A stretch of 29,316 bases of DNA from JAWVEV01 sp033856535 (GCA_033856535.1 JAWVEV010000096.1:1-29316), one strand, 5' to 3'. Counted from the stretch's first letter, positions 8,518-15,785 are shown. The notes: generated from the letters alone by a model not told the origin. Program-made: numbers and translations.

Positions 8518-9213
8518 TCATTCCTCGTAGCGGAGGACGGTCTCCCCGATCCGGAGCTGGTCGCGCACCTTCAGCTGGGCGTCGCCCTCGACGCGGCGGT
8601 CGTTCAGGAACGTGCCGTTGGTCGAGCCCAGGTCCTCCACGAAGAGGAAGTGGCCCCGCCGCATGATGCGGGCGTGCATGTGGGACACGAACGGGTCGCC
8701 GATCGGCAGCCCGCTCGAGCCCGAGCGCCCGATGGTCAGCCCGCCGTCGAGCTCGATCTCGCGCCCCTGCGCCAGCGCCGGCGAGCGCTCCACGACCAGC
8801 TTGGGGTGGATGTTCGTCCCCAGCTCGGGCCGCTCGTCGTTCCGGCCGCGGTCGCGATCGCGGCCCGCGGGCTCGGTGGGCGGCTCCTGGAGCTGCGACT
8901 CGGCCGTCGACTGCTCGGGCTCCGGCGGGGCGGCGACGGGCTCCGGCCGCGGGGGCGGCGGAGGCGGCGGCGGAGGAGGGGGCGGCGCGACGGCGGCCGC
9001 GGCGGCGGCGGCCATCGCCTGCTCCGCCGCCTCGGTGCGCTTGCGGTCCCGGCGCGACTGGCGCGTCGCCCGCGCCTTGGCCGGCCGGGGCGCGGCCACG
9101 GGGGGGAGCGGGGCGTCGATCTGGCGGCTCGACGAGCGGACCACCGACCAGACGAACAGGTAGAGGAGAAGCAGGAAGACCGCCTGGGCGATCAGCAGCC
9201 CGGTCTCGATCAC
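8518..9213 (-). CDS. fhaB: Membrane-anchored FHA-domain protein, FhaB/FipA-like
   Basis: This 231-residue protein starts with one membrane helix (about 4-24), followed by a basic, Ala-rich stretch (35-75), a long proline run near 77-90 and a charged linker. A forkhead-associated domain forms the C-terminal 90 residues (about 142-231). Its signatures are G-R-S near 156-158, S-H-M-H-A-R near 171 and L-G-S-T-N-G-T-F-L-N near 192-201, which bind phosphothreonine. In mycobacteria FhaB (FipA) links phosphorylated FtsZ and FtsQ to division. The GTG start at 9213 overlaps the fhaA stop by 4 nt. The proline tract is a likely ribosome-stalling point that would need EF-P. Confidence 0.9.
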   Translation of the reverse strand: MIETGLLIAQAVFLLLLYLFVWSVVRSSSRQIDAPLPPVAAPRPAKARATRQSRRDRKRTEAAEQAMAAAAAAAVAPPPPPPPPPPPPRPEPVAAPPEPEQSTAESQLQEPPTEPAGRDRDRGRNDERPELGTNIHPKLVVERSPALAQGREIELDGGLTIGRSGSSGLPIGDPFVSHMHARIMRRGHFLFVEDLGSTNGTFLNDRRVEGDAQLKVRDQLRIGETVLRYEE

Positions 9214-10079
9214 GACATCTCGACCGTGATGTCGGAGGTGCCGATGCCGATCACGTCACCGGACGTCAGCGCCTGCCGCTTCACCTCCCGGCCGTTCACC
9301 TCGCTGCCGTTGGTGGAGCCGAGGTCGACCAGGAACCAGTCGGTTCCGATGTGCCGGATCTCGGCGTGGGTGCGGCTCACGTTGGGGTCGGCGATGACCA
9401 GGTCGCACTCCCGGCTGCGGCCGATCGTGGTGACGCGCTTGTTCAGGCGCAGGCGCCCGGACGGCGTCACGAGGGTGACCGTCTGCGGCACCAGGCCGGC
9501 GGCCCGGGCGTCGTCGGCGGACATGACCTGGGTCCCGCTCACGCCGGCCAGGGGCTCGTAGGGCACGTGCGGCGGCGCCGGCGGGGCGGGAGGCGGCGGG
9601 GGCGCGGGGGCCTCCTCGGCCGCCGCCGGGGCCTCGGCCGCGCCCTCGGCGGGCGGCGCCTCGGCGGGCGGGGGCGTCGGCGCCGGACCGGCCGCCGGCG
9701 TCCCGACGGGCGACTCGGCCATCCGGCAGGCGATGCCGAACTCGCCCAGGCGCAGGTCCGAGTCCTCCTGCAGGCTCACGGTGGGCTCGGCGACCATCGC
9801 CAGACCGGCCCCACGCGCGTGCGCGCCGAGGTAGGTGGCGAGCTCGGCGCAGAGCGACGCCTCGTAGGCCGCGAACTGCACGTGATCCTGCGGCGACAGG
9901 TAGACGGTGAACTCGTTCGGCACGTAGACGCGCGACACGGAGATGGTCTTGTGATCCTCCATCTCCTTCGCGAGCTTGCGCGCGAGCTCGACCGGCTGGA
10001 GGCCGCTGCGGAAGGCTCGGCGGAAGCCCCGCTCGAACACGCCTTCGACCTTCTGCTCGATTCCACGAAGAATGCTCAT
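9210..10079 (-). CDS. fhaA: FHA-domain protein with DUF3662, FhaA-like
   Basis: The 289-residue product begins with the DUF3662 domain typical of FhaA (about 1-122), recognised from R-G-I-E-Q-K-V-E-G-V-F-E-R-G-F, P-V-E-L-A-R-K-L-A-K-E-M, and V-P-N-E-F-T-V-Y-L-S. A Pro/Ala/Glu-rich linker covers about 123-190, and a C-terminal FHA domain lies at about 206-289 with I-G-R-S-R-E-C-D, S-R-T-H-A-E-I and L-G-S-T-N-G-S. In mycobacteria FhaA binds the phosphorylated MviN pseudokinase domain and dampens peptidoglycan synthesis. The linker here is much shorter than in the mycobacterial protein. The ATG at 10079 is chosen because the family begins exactly there and it overlaps the upstream kinase stop as ATGA. 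Confidence 0.93.
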   Translation of the reverse strand: MSILRGIEQKVEGVFERGFRRAFRSGLQPVELARKLAKEMEDHKTISVSRVYVPNEFTVYLSPQDHVQFAAYEASLCAELATYLGAHARGAGLAMVAEPTVSLQEDSDLRLGEFGIACRMAESPVGTPAAGPAPTPPPAEAPPAEGAAEAPAAAEEAPAPPPPPAPPAPPHVPYEPLAGVSGTQVMSADDARAAGLVPQTVTLVTPSGRLRLNKRVTTIGRSRECDLVIADPNVSRTHAEIRHIGTDWFLVDLGSTNGSEVNGREVKRQALTSGDVIGIGTSDITVEMS

Positions 10080-11740
10080 GGTGTGCGACCCCGCAGGGTA
10101 GCGGACGCCGGACGGGAGCCGAGCCGGCCGAGGCGGCGCCAGGGCTGCAGGCCCCAGGCCACCACGAGCACGCACGCCGGCAGAACGGCGCCCGCGGCGT
10201 CCGCGCGGGCGCCCGGCGCGAGGAGGATCGCGGCCGACATCAGGCCGGCCCAGACGAGGGCGGCGAGCATGCGCGGCGCGCCGGCGCGCGCCCCGGTCAC
10301 CAGGGGCACGGCCATGGCCGCGACGACCAGGCCCGCCCCGCCCACCAGGGCCGCGGGATGGGCCGTCAGCGGGTCGGCCAGCCGGTGCGCCGCGTCCGTG
10401 ACGTCGTGCGCCCCGCGCAGGTCGTCGAGCGCCGGATCCCGCGGCACGGAGGAGAAGAGCACCCCCGGGGCGCCGGTCGTCACCTGCCACACCAGGGTTG
10501 CCCCCACGCCGGCCACGGCCACCCAGAGCCGCGCCGTCCAGCGGTCGACGGTCCCGGCGGCGGCGGCGAAGAGGGGGCCGAGGCCGATCGCGAACAGCGC
10601 CGGCGCGGCCGCCGGCAGGAGCAGCAGGCGGCTCGGGTGCGCCGGGCGGGCGGCCAGCAGGAGCGCGAGGCCCAGGGCGCCGACCACCGCTGCCAGCGCG
10701 GGCGCGACCCGGGCGAGCAGCCCGAGCGCGCCGCCGCCGATCAGGAGCGCCGCCTCGCGCGGGCGCCAGGCGCAGAGCGCGCCGGCGGCGAGCGCCGCGG
10801 CGAGGATGGCCCCGCGCGTCATGCCGGACCCGGTCTCCAGCGCGACCGCGGTCAGCGCGGCGCCGCCGGCGGCGCTCGCGAGGGCCGGCAGCGCGCGCAG
10901 CCCCTGCCCGCGCACGCCGATCTGCATCCGCGACGCGCCCAGGCGCTCGGCCAGCCCCTGCGCGCTCGGCCGGTCGCGCGGGTCGCGCGCCAGCGCCGCG
11001 TCGACGTGCCGGCACAGGGGCAGCGGCAGGTCCGGCCGGGCGGCGTGCAGCGGCGGGATCTCGGAGGCGGCGGCGCGGCGGGCGGTCTCGGCGGGACCGT
11101 CGGCGGAGATCGGGTTGCTGCCGGAGAGCCCCTCGTAGAGCACCAGGGCGGCGGCGTAGACGTCGGCCGGCGCCCCGGCCGGCTCGCCCAGCGCCTGCTC
11201 GGGCGCCATGTAGGCGACCGTGCCGACCACGCCGCCGGTCAGCGTGAGCCCGGCCTCGTCGACCAAGCGCGCGACGCCGAAGTCGGCCAGCCGGGCGCGC
11301 CCGTCGACCGTCACGAGGATGTTCGCCGGCTTCACGTCCCGGTGCACCACGCCGCGCTCGTGCGCGTGCTGGAGGGCGCCGAGGACGTCGGCGACGATGC
11401 GGACCATGTGGCCCGCCGCGACCCCGCGCCCGTCGCGCAGGTGCTCGAAGAGCGACTGCCCCTCCACGAGCTCCCAGACCAGGTAGAGCGCGTGGGCGTC
11501 CTCGCCCCAGTCGAGCAGCGGGACGATCGCCGGGTGGTCCAGCCGGCTCGCCGCGCGCACCTCCGCGCGCACGCGCGCGTCGAGATCGAGATCGACCGGG
11601 ATGCGCTTCACGGCGACCTCGGCGCCGGTCGCGAGGTCCTCGGCGCGGTAGACGATCGAGGTCGCGCCGCGCCCCAGGACCGGGCCCAGGCGGTAGCGCC
11701 CCAGGGCCGGCGGGGCGAGGGCGGGAGGGTGGGGACGCAC
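10076..11740 (-). CDS. Ser/Thr protein kinase with polytopic C-terminal membrane domain
   Basis: This is the first gene of the cell-wall operon. The kinase domain occupies about 14-270 of 554 residues, with a glycine-rich loop L-G-R-G-A-T, Lys45, H-R-D-V-K-P-A-N at 133-140, D-F-G at 153-155 and M-A-P-E-Q-A-L-G. Instead of PASTA repeats, the C-terminal half is a hydrophobic Ala/Leu-rich region with about eight possible membrane helices, so it may sense something in the membrane; the ligand is unknown. It holds the place of pknA in mycobacteria. Start choice: frame-matched ATGs exist at 11929 (inside tRNA-Leu, rejected) and 11878 (would add 46 low-complexity Arg/Gly/Pro residues through a nested inverted repeat). 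The GTG at 11740 leaves 18 residues before the kinase fold and room for promoters, but has no clear ribosome-binding site. Confidence 0.85.
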   Translation of the reverse strand: MRPHPPALAPPALGRYRLGPVLGRGATSIVYRAEDLATGAEVAVKRIPVDLDLDARVRAEVRAASRLDHPAIVPLLDWGEDAHALYLVWELVEGQSLFEHLRDGRGVAAGHMVRIVADVLGALQHAHERGVVHRDVKPANILVTVDGRARLADFGVARLVDEAGLTLTGGVVGTVAYMAPEQALGEPAGAPADVYAAALVLYEGLSGSNPISADGPAETARRAAASEIPPLHAARPDLPLPLCRHVDAALARDPRDRPSAQGLAERLGASRMQIGVRGQGLRALPALASAAGGAALTAVALETGSGMTRGAILAAALAAGALCAWRPREAALLIGGGALGLLARVAPALAAVVGALGLALLLAARPAHPSRLLLLPAAAPALFAIGLGPLFAAAAGTVDRWTARLWVAVAGVGATLVWQVTTGAPGVLFSSVPRDPALDDLRGAHDVTDAAHRLADPLTAHPAALVGGAGLVVAAMAVPLVTGARAGAPRMLAALVWAGLMSAAILLAPGARADAAGAVLPACVLVVAWGLQPWRRLGRLGSRPASATLRGRTP

Positions 11741-11817
11741 GGTGGTGGGTTCGGCGCGCGCGCCGGGCTCCCTTCGCGCGCGCCCTGCGCGCGGGGACCG
11801 CGCGCCCTGCCCGGACC

Positions 11818-11853
11818 CCCGGGCGGGGCCGCGCGGCCCCTTCTCCGCCCGGG
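11818..11853. repeat. Nested inverted repeat between the kinase operon and tRNA-Leu
   Basis: A perfect 9-bp outer arm (CCCGGGCGG at 11818-11826, CCGCCCGGG at 11845-11853) encloses a 16-nt perfect palindrome (GGGGCCGCGCGGCCCC, 11825-11840; the two share two bases). It lies in the 163-nt divergent region between the operon head (11740) and tRNA-Leu (11904). It could form a cruciform in DNA, a leader hairpin in the operon mRNA, or be a protein-binding site. No T-tract follows on either strand. The whole region 11741-11870 is also low-complexity CGCG-rich sequence with no convincing coding pattern. Confidence 0.5.
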
Positions 11854-11872
11854 CGACGACCGAACCCCGTGG

Positions 11873-11878
11873 TACCAT
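11873..11878 (+). promoter_or_regulatory. Possible -10 box of tRNA-Leu
   Basis: TACCAT fits the TAnnnT pattern and lies 25 nt before the mature 5' end of the tRNA, a suitable distance for a short 5' leader. No convincing -35 element is seen 16-18 nt upstream. The complementary strand of its last three bases is the ATG at 11878 that would be an alternative start of the divergent kinase. Confidence 0.3.
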
Positions 11879-11903
11879 CGCGGCCCCTGTACCCAGGACG
11901 CCC

Positions 11904-11987
11904 GGGCGAGTGGTGGAATTGGTAGACACGCTAGGTTCAGGGTCTAGTGCTCGTACGAGCTTGGGGGTTCGAGTCCCCCCTCGCCCA
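11904..11987 (+). tRNA. tRNA-Leu(CAG)
   Basis: The sequence folds as a class II tRNA. The acceptor arm GGGCGAG pairs with CTCGCCC and the discriminator is A at 11987. The D-arm reads TGGTGGAATTGGTAGACACG as in other bacterial leucine tRNAs. The anticodon arm is CTAGG-TTCAGGG-TCTAG with anticodon CAG at 11938-11940. A long variable arm (TGCTCGTACGAGC) precedes a perfect T-arm, GGGGG-TTCGAGT-CCCCC. It decodes CUG, the main leucine codon in such a GC-rich genome. The 3' CCA is not encoded (the genome reads CCT after the discriminator), so it must be added by tRNA nucleotidyltransferase. Confidence 0.97.
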
Positions 11988-12072
11988 CCTCGCTCCCCCC
12001 AGTGAGCAACCCCCCGCTTCCCCGCCTCCGACCACGGTCTGAACCGCCCCGTCTCGCGGCGGTCGTCGGGTA

Positions 12073-13491
12073 GTGGCCGAGTACGACGACGACCGGCCCG
12101 ACTTCGACGCGGTCTTCGGCGATGACGATCCGGGGCAGACGGTCGGCCGCCGCCGGCGCGGGCTGAGGCGCCCCCGCCGGGACGAGCCCGACGACCCCGA
12201 GCCCGGCGCGACCGCCCAGGTGCGCCGTCCGCGTCGCCTCGGCCGCGACGACGCGCCGCCGCCCGACGACGACATGCCCTACCCGGAGCCGAGCGTCGAC
12301 GAGCCGCCGCGCCGGTCCTCCCGCGGGCGGTCCCGGCTCGGCCGCGGCGGTGGTGGTGGTGGCGGCGGCGGGGGCGGTGGCGGCGGCCGGCCGCGGCGGC
12401 CGCGCGGATCGTCCGGCGGCTCGCGTCGCGGCGGCGGCGGCGGGGTGCTCCAGCAGCCGGCCATGCGCCTGCTGCTCGGCTTGGTCTTCCTGGTCATCCT
12501 GGTCGTGGTGATCTTTCTGGTGGTCAACAGCTGCCAGGAGAGCGCCCTCAAGAACTCGTACCGCGGCTACATGAATGGCGTGACCGAGATCACCGGCAAG
12601 TCGGCCGAGCAGGGCCAGGCGCTGCGGACCACCCTGAACAACTCCCAGGGCGCCGAGCCGGCCGCGCTCCGCGGCCAGGTGCAGGACCTCGCGACCCAGG
12701 CGCAGGCGCTGGTGGACCAGGCCAACGACCTCGACCCGCCGGACAAGGTCGGCGACGCCCAGCAGAGCCTGGTGCTCGCGCTCGAGTACCGGACGGCGGC
12801 GCTGAAGCAGCTGGCCGAGATCCTCCCCAACATCATCGCCTCCGAGGACGAGCAGACCGCCAGCACGGAGATCGCCGAGCGCATGCAGCTGCTGCTGGCG
12901 AGCGACGTCATCTACGCGAACTCGTTCGTCGGCCCGGCGCGCCAGGCCGAGGAGGACGACGACATCTCGGGCATCGAGGTGCCCGACAGCGAGCCGTTCC
13001 TGCCCAACCCGCAGCTGGCCTCGCCGACCGGAGCCGAGACCCTGCTCTCGGGCCTGAAGCGCAGCGACGGCAGCACCGATGGCAGCGGCCAGCCGGTGGG
13101 TGACGGCAACCTCAAGGGCCACTCGATCATCTCGGTGGCGACCTCGGGCGGCGCGACGCTGACCGAGGGCCAGGCGAACACGGTGCCGTTCGACCAGCTC
13201 GGCACCTCCTGGGTCGTCACGATCGAGAACGGCGGCGACTTCCTCGAGGAGAACGTCAAGGTCTCGGCGACGCTCGCCTACGAGGGCGGCGGCGCGGCCG
13301 GCGGCACGAACGAGCAGACGCTCGAGCAGGTCGAGCCGAAGAGCCAGGCCACGGTCGAGATCCCGGTGCCGGACCAGGGGAACCTGGACTTCACCGAGCA
13401 GGGCACCCTCACGGTCACGGTCGATCCCGTCGAGGGCGAGACCAACCCCGACAACAACACCAAGACCTATCCGATCCGGATCACCATCTAG
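12073..13491 (+). CDS. Single-pass membrane protein, Gly-rich linker and CARDB-like outer domain
   Basis: I do not recognise a named family. The 472-residue product starts with an acidic and arginine-rich cytoplasmic tail (1-100), then a run of 14 glycines near 101-114 and a second Gly/Arg/Ser stretch to about 136. One strong membrane helix follows near 140-163, ending next to a cysteine. The outer part has a helical segment at about 165-300, rich in Gln/Ala/Leu and possibly coiled coil. The C-terminal beta-type region (about 355-472) shows I-E-N-G-G, Q-V-E-P-K-S-Q-A and V-D-P-V-E-G-E-T-N-P-D-N-N, the pattern of CARDB/Ig-like adhesion modules. It begins at GTG 12073, 85 nt after tRNA-Leu, and is followed at 31 nt by DUF4446-pheA. 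A cell-surface role is inferred from the topology only. Confidence 0.85.
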   Translation: MAEYDDDRPDFDAVFGDDDPGQTVGRRRRGLRRPRRDEPDDPEPGATAQVRRPRRLGRDDAPPPDDDMPYPEPSVDEPPRRSSRGRSRLGRGGGGGGGGGGGGGGRPRRPRGSSGGSRRGGGGGVLQQPAMRLLLGLVFLVILVVVIFLVVNSCQESALKNSYRGYMNGVTEITGKSAEQGQALRTTLNNSQGAEPAALRGQVQDLATQAQALVDQANDLDPPDKVGDAQQSLVLALEYRTAALKQLAEILPNIIASEDEQTASTEIAERMQLLLASDVIYANSFVGPARQAEEDDDISGIEVPDSEPFLPNPQLASPTGAETLLSGLKRSDGSTDGSGQPVGDGNLKGHSIISVATSGGATLTEGQANTVPFDQLGTSWVVTIENGGDFLEENVKVSATLAYEGGGAAGGTNEQTLEQVEPKSQATVEIPVPDQGNLDFTEQGTLTVTVDPVEGETNPDNNTKTYPIRITI

Positions 13492-13522
13492 GCGGCGGCT
13501 CGAGCCGATCCGGGGCGCGTAG

Positions 13523-14068
13523 GTGGAGGACCTCGCCGTCTGGATCGCGCTGGGCGCCGCCGCGGTGGCGGTCGTGGCGTGCGGGGGGGTCATCGCCCTC
13601 TGGACGGCGGTTCGCCGGCTCCGGGCGGCCCAGAAGGTGCTGCTCCCCGACGGGACGCCGGCCGGCGTGGTCGACCGCCAGGCGACCCTCCAGCGCGAGA
13701 TGCAGGAGCTGCAGGGCGGGCTGCGCGACCTCGAGGACCTGGCCAACCGCCGGGGCGAGGTGACCGAGCAGGGCCTGCGCACCGCGCTGCGGTTCCAGGG
13801 CCTGGTGCGCTACGACGCCTACCGCGACATGGGCGGCCAGCAGTCCTGGTCGCTGGCGCTCCTCGACGGCACGGGCACCGGCGCGGTGGTCACCTCGCTG
13901 CACGCCCGCGATCACGCCCGGGTCTACCTGAAGGAGCTCACGCGGGGCGAGGCCGGCCAGCGCCTCTCGCCGGAGGAGGAGCAGGCCGTCGCGATCGCGC
14001 TCGGCGGCGGCGACCGCCCCGCGCTCGACGGCCGGCTGCACGAGAGCACCGCGGGCAGCGGGAGGTGA
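13523..14068 (+). CDS. DUF4446 family protein
   Basis: The 181-residue product has one N-terminal membrane helix (about 5-27), a helical, probably coiled-coil stretch rich in Arg/Gln/Glu (about 30-85), and a compact C-terminal region containing L-V-R-Y-D-A-Y-R-D-M-G-G-Q-Q-S-W-S-L-A-L-L-D and S-L-H-A-R-D-H-A-R-V-Y. This is the signature of the DUF4446 family, found in many Gram-positive bacteria and of unknown function. The GTG at 13523 is the only start giving the full membrane segment. Its TGA overlaps the pheA start as GTGA, so the two genes are probably translated together, although no functional link to phenylalanine synthesis is obvious. Confidence 0.85.
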   Translation: MEDLAVWIALGAAAVAVVACGGVIALWTAVRRLRAAQKVLLPDGTPAGVVDRQATLQREMQELQGGLRDLEDLANRRGEVTEQGLRTALRFQGLVRYDAYRDMGGQQSWSLALLDGTGTGAVVTSLHARDHARVYLKELTRGEAGQRLSPEEEQAVAIALGGGDRPALDGRLHESTAGSGR

Positions 14069-14916
14069 GGGTCGGCTATCTCGGGCCGCCCGGGACGTTC
14101 GCCGAGGAGGCGCTGCTCAGCCTGATCGGGCCGGCCTCGGGGATGGCCCCGGTCCCGTTCCCGAGCGTGATCGACTGCTTCCGGGCGGTGGCCGCCGGCG
14201 AGGTGCCCGAGGCGCTGGTGCCGATCGAGAACTCGCTCGAGGGCTCGGTCAACCAGACCCTCGACCAGCTCGCCCTGGCGGATGCCGCGATCGTGATCCG
14301 CGCCGAGGTGGTGCATCCGGTGCGCCACCACCTGATCGCCCGACGGCCGATCGCGCCCGGCGACGTGCGCCGGATCCTGTCGCACCCGCACGCGCCGCCG
14401 CAGTGCCAGACCTACATCCGCGCGAACCTGCCGACCGCCGAGATCGTGGCGGCCAACTCCACCGCCGACGCGGTGCGGACGGTGGCCTCGGCCGTCGAGC
14501 CGTGGGCCGCGATCGGCACGCTGCGCGCGGCCGACATCTACGGCTGCGCGGTGATCGCGGCCGACATCGAGGACTCCGAGGACAACTCGACCCGCTTCGT
14601 GCTGATCGGCCGCGAGACCGCGCCGGCGGTCGGCCCCGGCCGCTTCCGCAGCTCGATCGTCTGCGCGCTCGAGCGCGACCGCCCGGGCGCGCTGCTGGCG
14701 ATCCTCCAGGAGTTCGCGCTGCGCGCGGTCAACCTGAGCAAGCTCGAGAGCCGGCCGGCCAAGACCAGCCTCGGCCGCTACGTCTTCTTCATCGACATCG
14801 AGGGCAGCCGCGAGCGCGACCTGGCGGTCGACGCGGCGATCACCGCGATCGAGGAGCAGGGGGTGGCGCGGGTCACCTTCCTGGGCTCCTACCCTGCTGC
14901 CGGGCCCTCCGGCTAA
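14065..14916 (+). CDS. pheA: Prephenate dehydratase
   Basis: The 283-residue enzyme converts prephenate to phenylpyruvate, the committed step to phenylalanine. The catalytic domain (about 1-180) shows Y-L-G-P-P-G-T-F-A near residue 5, I-E-N-S-L-E-G-S-V near 55, H-P-H-A-P-P-Q-C near 108, N-S-T-A-D-A-V near 131 and the catalytic N-S-T-R-F near 173-177. An ACT domain follows (about 195-275), with the phenylalanine-binding E-S-R-P motif near 229-232, so feedback inhibition by phenylalanine is expected. No chorismate mutase domain is present: this is the stand-alone form usual in Gram-positive bacteria. The GTG at 14065 overlaps the upstream stop by 4 nt and directly precedes the conserved V-G-Y-L-G-P-P-G start. 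Confidence 0.95.
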   Translation: MRVGYLGPPGTFAEEALLSLIGPASGMAPVPFPSVIDCFRAVAAGEVPEALVPIENSLEGSVNQTLDQLALADAAIVIRAEVVHPVRHHLIARRPIAPGDVRRILSHPHAPPQCQTYIRANLPTAEIVAANSTADAVRTVASAVEPWAAIGTLRAADIYGCAVIAADIEDSEDNSTRFVLIGRETAPAVGPGRFRSSIVCALERDRPGALLAILQEFALRAVNLSKLESRPAKTSLGRYVFFIDIEGSRERDLAVDAAITAIEEQGVARVTFLGSYPAAGPSG

Positions 14917-14919
14917 GAT
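14914..14919 (+). promoter_or_regulatory. Possible -10 box before the HNH gene
   Basis: TAAGAT matches four of six consensus positions including the key A and T, and overlaps the TAA stop of pheA. It would give a leader of about 65-70 nt before the HNH nuclease start at 14992. A fitting -35 box was not identified, so the HNH gene may instead be read from the pheA transcript. Confidence 0.3.
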
Positions 14920-14991
14920 CCTGCGCGGGCTCGTCCAGGGCCGGCATCCCGGCGAGGTGGGCCCCGCGCACGCCGAGCAGGAGCCACGCCG

Positions 14992-15492
14992 ATGGCGCAG
15001 CAGGTGCTGGTCCTGAACGCCACCTACGAGCCGATCAACGTCTGCTCGCTGCAGCGCGCCGTGGTCCTCGTGCTGAAGAAGAAGGCGGAGGTGCTCGAGC
15101 GGGCGGCGCGCAAGCTGCGCAGCGCCACCACGGCGCACGCCTACCCGCTGGTCATCCGGCTCGTCTACTTCGTGCGGATCCCGCGGCACGAGGCGCGCAA
15201 GATCTCCCGGCGCGCGGTCTTCGCCCGCGACGGCTACGAGTGCCAGTACTGCGGCGCCGGCGCCCACCTGACCGTCGACCACGTGCTGCCGCGGTCCCGC
15301 GGCGGGCGCTCGACCTGGGACAACGTGGTCACCTGCTGCGGCCCGTGCAACCTGCGCAAGGGCAACCGCCTGACGACCGAGATCGACATGCACCCGAGGA
15401 CCCAGCCGCGCCCGCCGAAGCCCACGGTGTTCATCGCCGTGGCGGCCCCGCGCCAGCCCGAGAGCTGGCAGCAGTACCTCTCGGCGGCCTAG
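14992..15492 (+). CDS. HNH endonuclease domain protein
   Basis: The 166-residue product has a basic N-terminal half with L-V-L-N-A-T-Y-E-P-I-N-V (7-18), typical of a widespread actinobacterial and cyanobacterial HNH family, and then a zinc-stabilised HNH nuclease core. The core shows C84-x-x-C87, D96-H97 followed by V-L-P-R-S-R-G-G, the central Asn111, and C116-x-x-C119-N-x-x-K-G-N. These positions are those of functional beta-beta-alpha-metal nucleases. No methylase, transposase or intein lies nearby, so this is not an obvious restriction or homing enzyme; the cellular role of the family is not known. It sits between pheA and tRNA-Arg and the TAG stop is 40 nt before the tRNA. Confidence 0.9.
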   Translation: MAQQVLVLNATYEPINVCSLQRAVVLVLKKKAEVLERAARKLRSATTAHAYPLVIRLVYFVRIPRHEARKISRRAVFARDGYECQYCGAGAHLTVDHVLPRSRGGRSTWDNVVTCCGPCNLRKGNRLTTEIDMHPRTQPRPPKPTVFIAVAAPRQPESWQQYLSAA

Positions 15493-15515
15493 CGCTGGCG
15501 CCCCGCCCCCGGGGC

Positions 15516-15521
15516 TATCCT
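15516..15521 (+). promoter_or_regulatory. Possible -10 box of tRNA-Arg
   Basis: TATCCT matches four of six consensus bases and lies 11 nt before the tRNA 5' end, allowing a leader of only a few nucleotides. No clear -35 box is present. Confidence 0.4.
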
Positions 15522-15532
15522 GGGGCCGTCCC

Positions 15533-15605
15533 GCCCTCGTAGCTCAGTGGATAGAGCACAGGTTTCCTAAACCTGGTGTCGCAGGTTCGATTCCTGCCGG
15601 GGGCA
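15533..15605 (+). tRNA. tRNA-Arg(CCT)
   Basis: All cloverleaf arms are present. The acceptor GCCCTCG pairs with CGGGGGC (one T-G pair), with discriminator A at 15605. The D-arm is GCTC-AGTGGATA-GAGC, the anticodon arm CAGGT-TTCCTAA-ACCTG with anticodon CCT at 15566-15568, and the T-arm GCAGG-TTCGATT-CCTGC. It reads the AGG arginine codon. CCA is not encoded. tRNA-Arg(CCT) genes are common integration sites for genomic islands, but nothing island-like follows here. Confidence 0.97.
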
Positions 15606-15615
15606 TCTCACGATA

Positions 15616-15646
15616 CCGGCGACTCGGCGGCGCCGGAGCGGGTTTT
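15616..15646 (+). terminator. Candidate intrinsic terminator of tRNA-Arg
   Basis: A perfect 6-bp stem (CCGGCG at 15616-15621, CGCCGG at 15631-15636) with a 9-nt loop is followed six bases later by TTTT (15643-15646). It begins 11 nt after the tRNA. The T-run is short, so termination may be partial. Confidence 0.5.
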
Positions 15647-15785
15647 CGATACCAGGCGCGGCCCCGTCCGGCCGCCGCGTACAGCGTCCGCGACGGCCTC
15701 GCCCAGGTCCCCGCGGCGGCGTTCCCGCCCGAACCAGCTACCGTGAGGGCACACTGCGAACTGGATGCGACCTCGGTGAGCCTCG

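Noticed and set aside
11741..11929. N-terminal extension of the head kinase to ATG 11929 or 11878
   Set aside because: The first would overlap tRNA-Leu, and both add Arg/Gly/Pro-rich residues encoded by CGCG repeats and a nested palindrome. The kinase fold begins 14 residues after GTG 11740.
12354..12394. GGN run in the 12073 gene as a microsatellite or CRISPR-like repeat
   Set aside because: It is a coding glycine tract with mixed GGT/GGC/GGG codons, without regular units or spacers.
15606..15785. Integrated element downstream of tRNA-Arg(CCT)
   Set aside because: No integrase, no direct repeat of the tRNA 3' end and no foreign genes follow; the next gene is an ordinary cold-shock protein. 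The recombinase tail at 1-99 is a Xer-type end far away.
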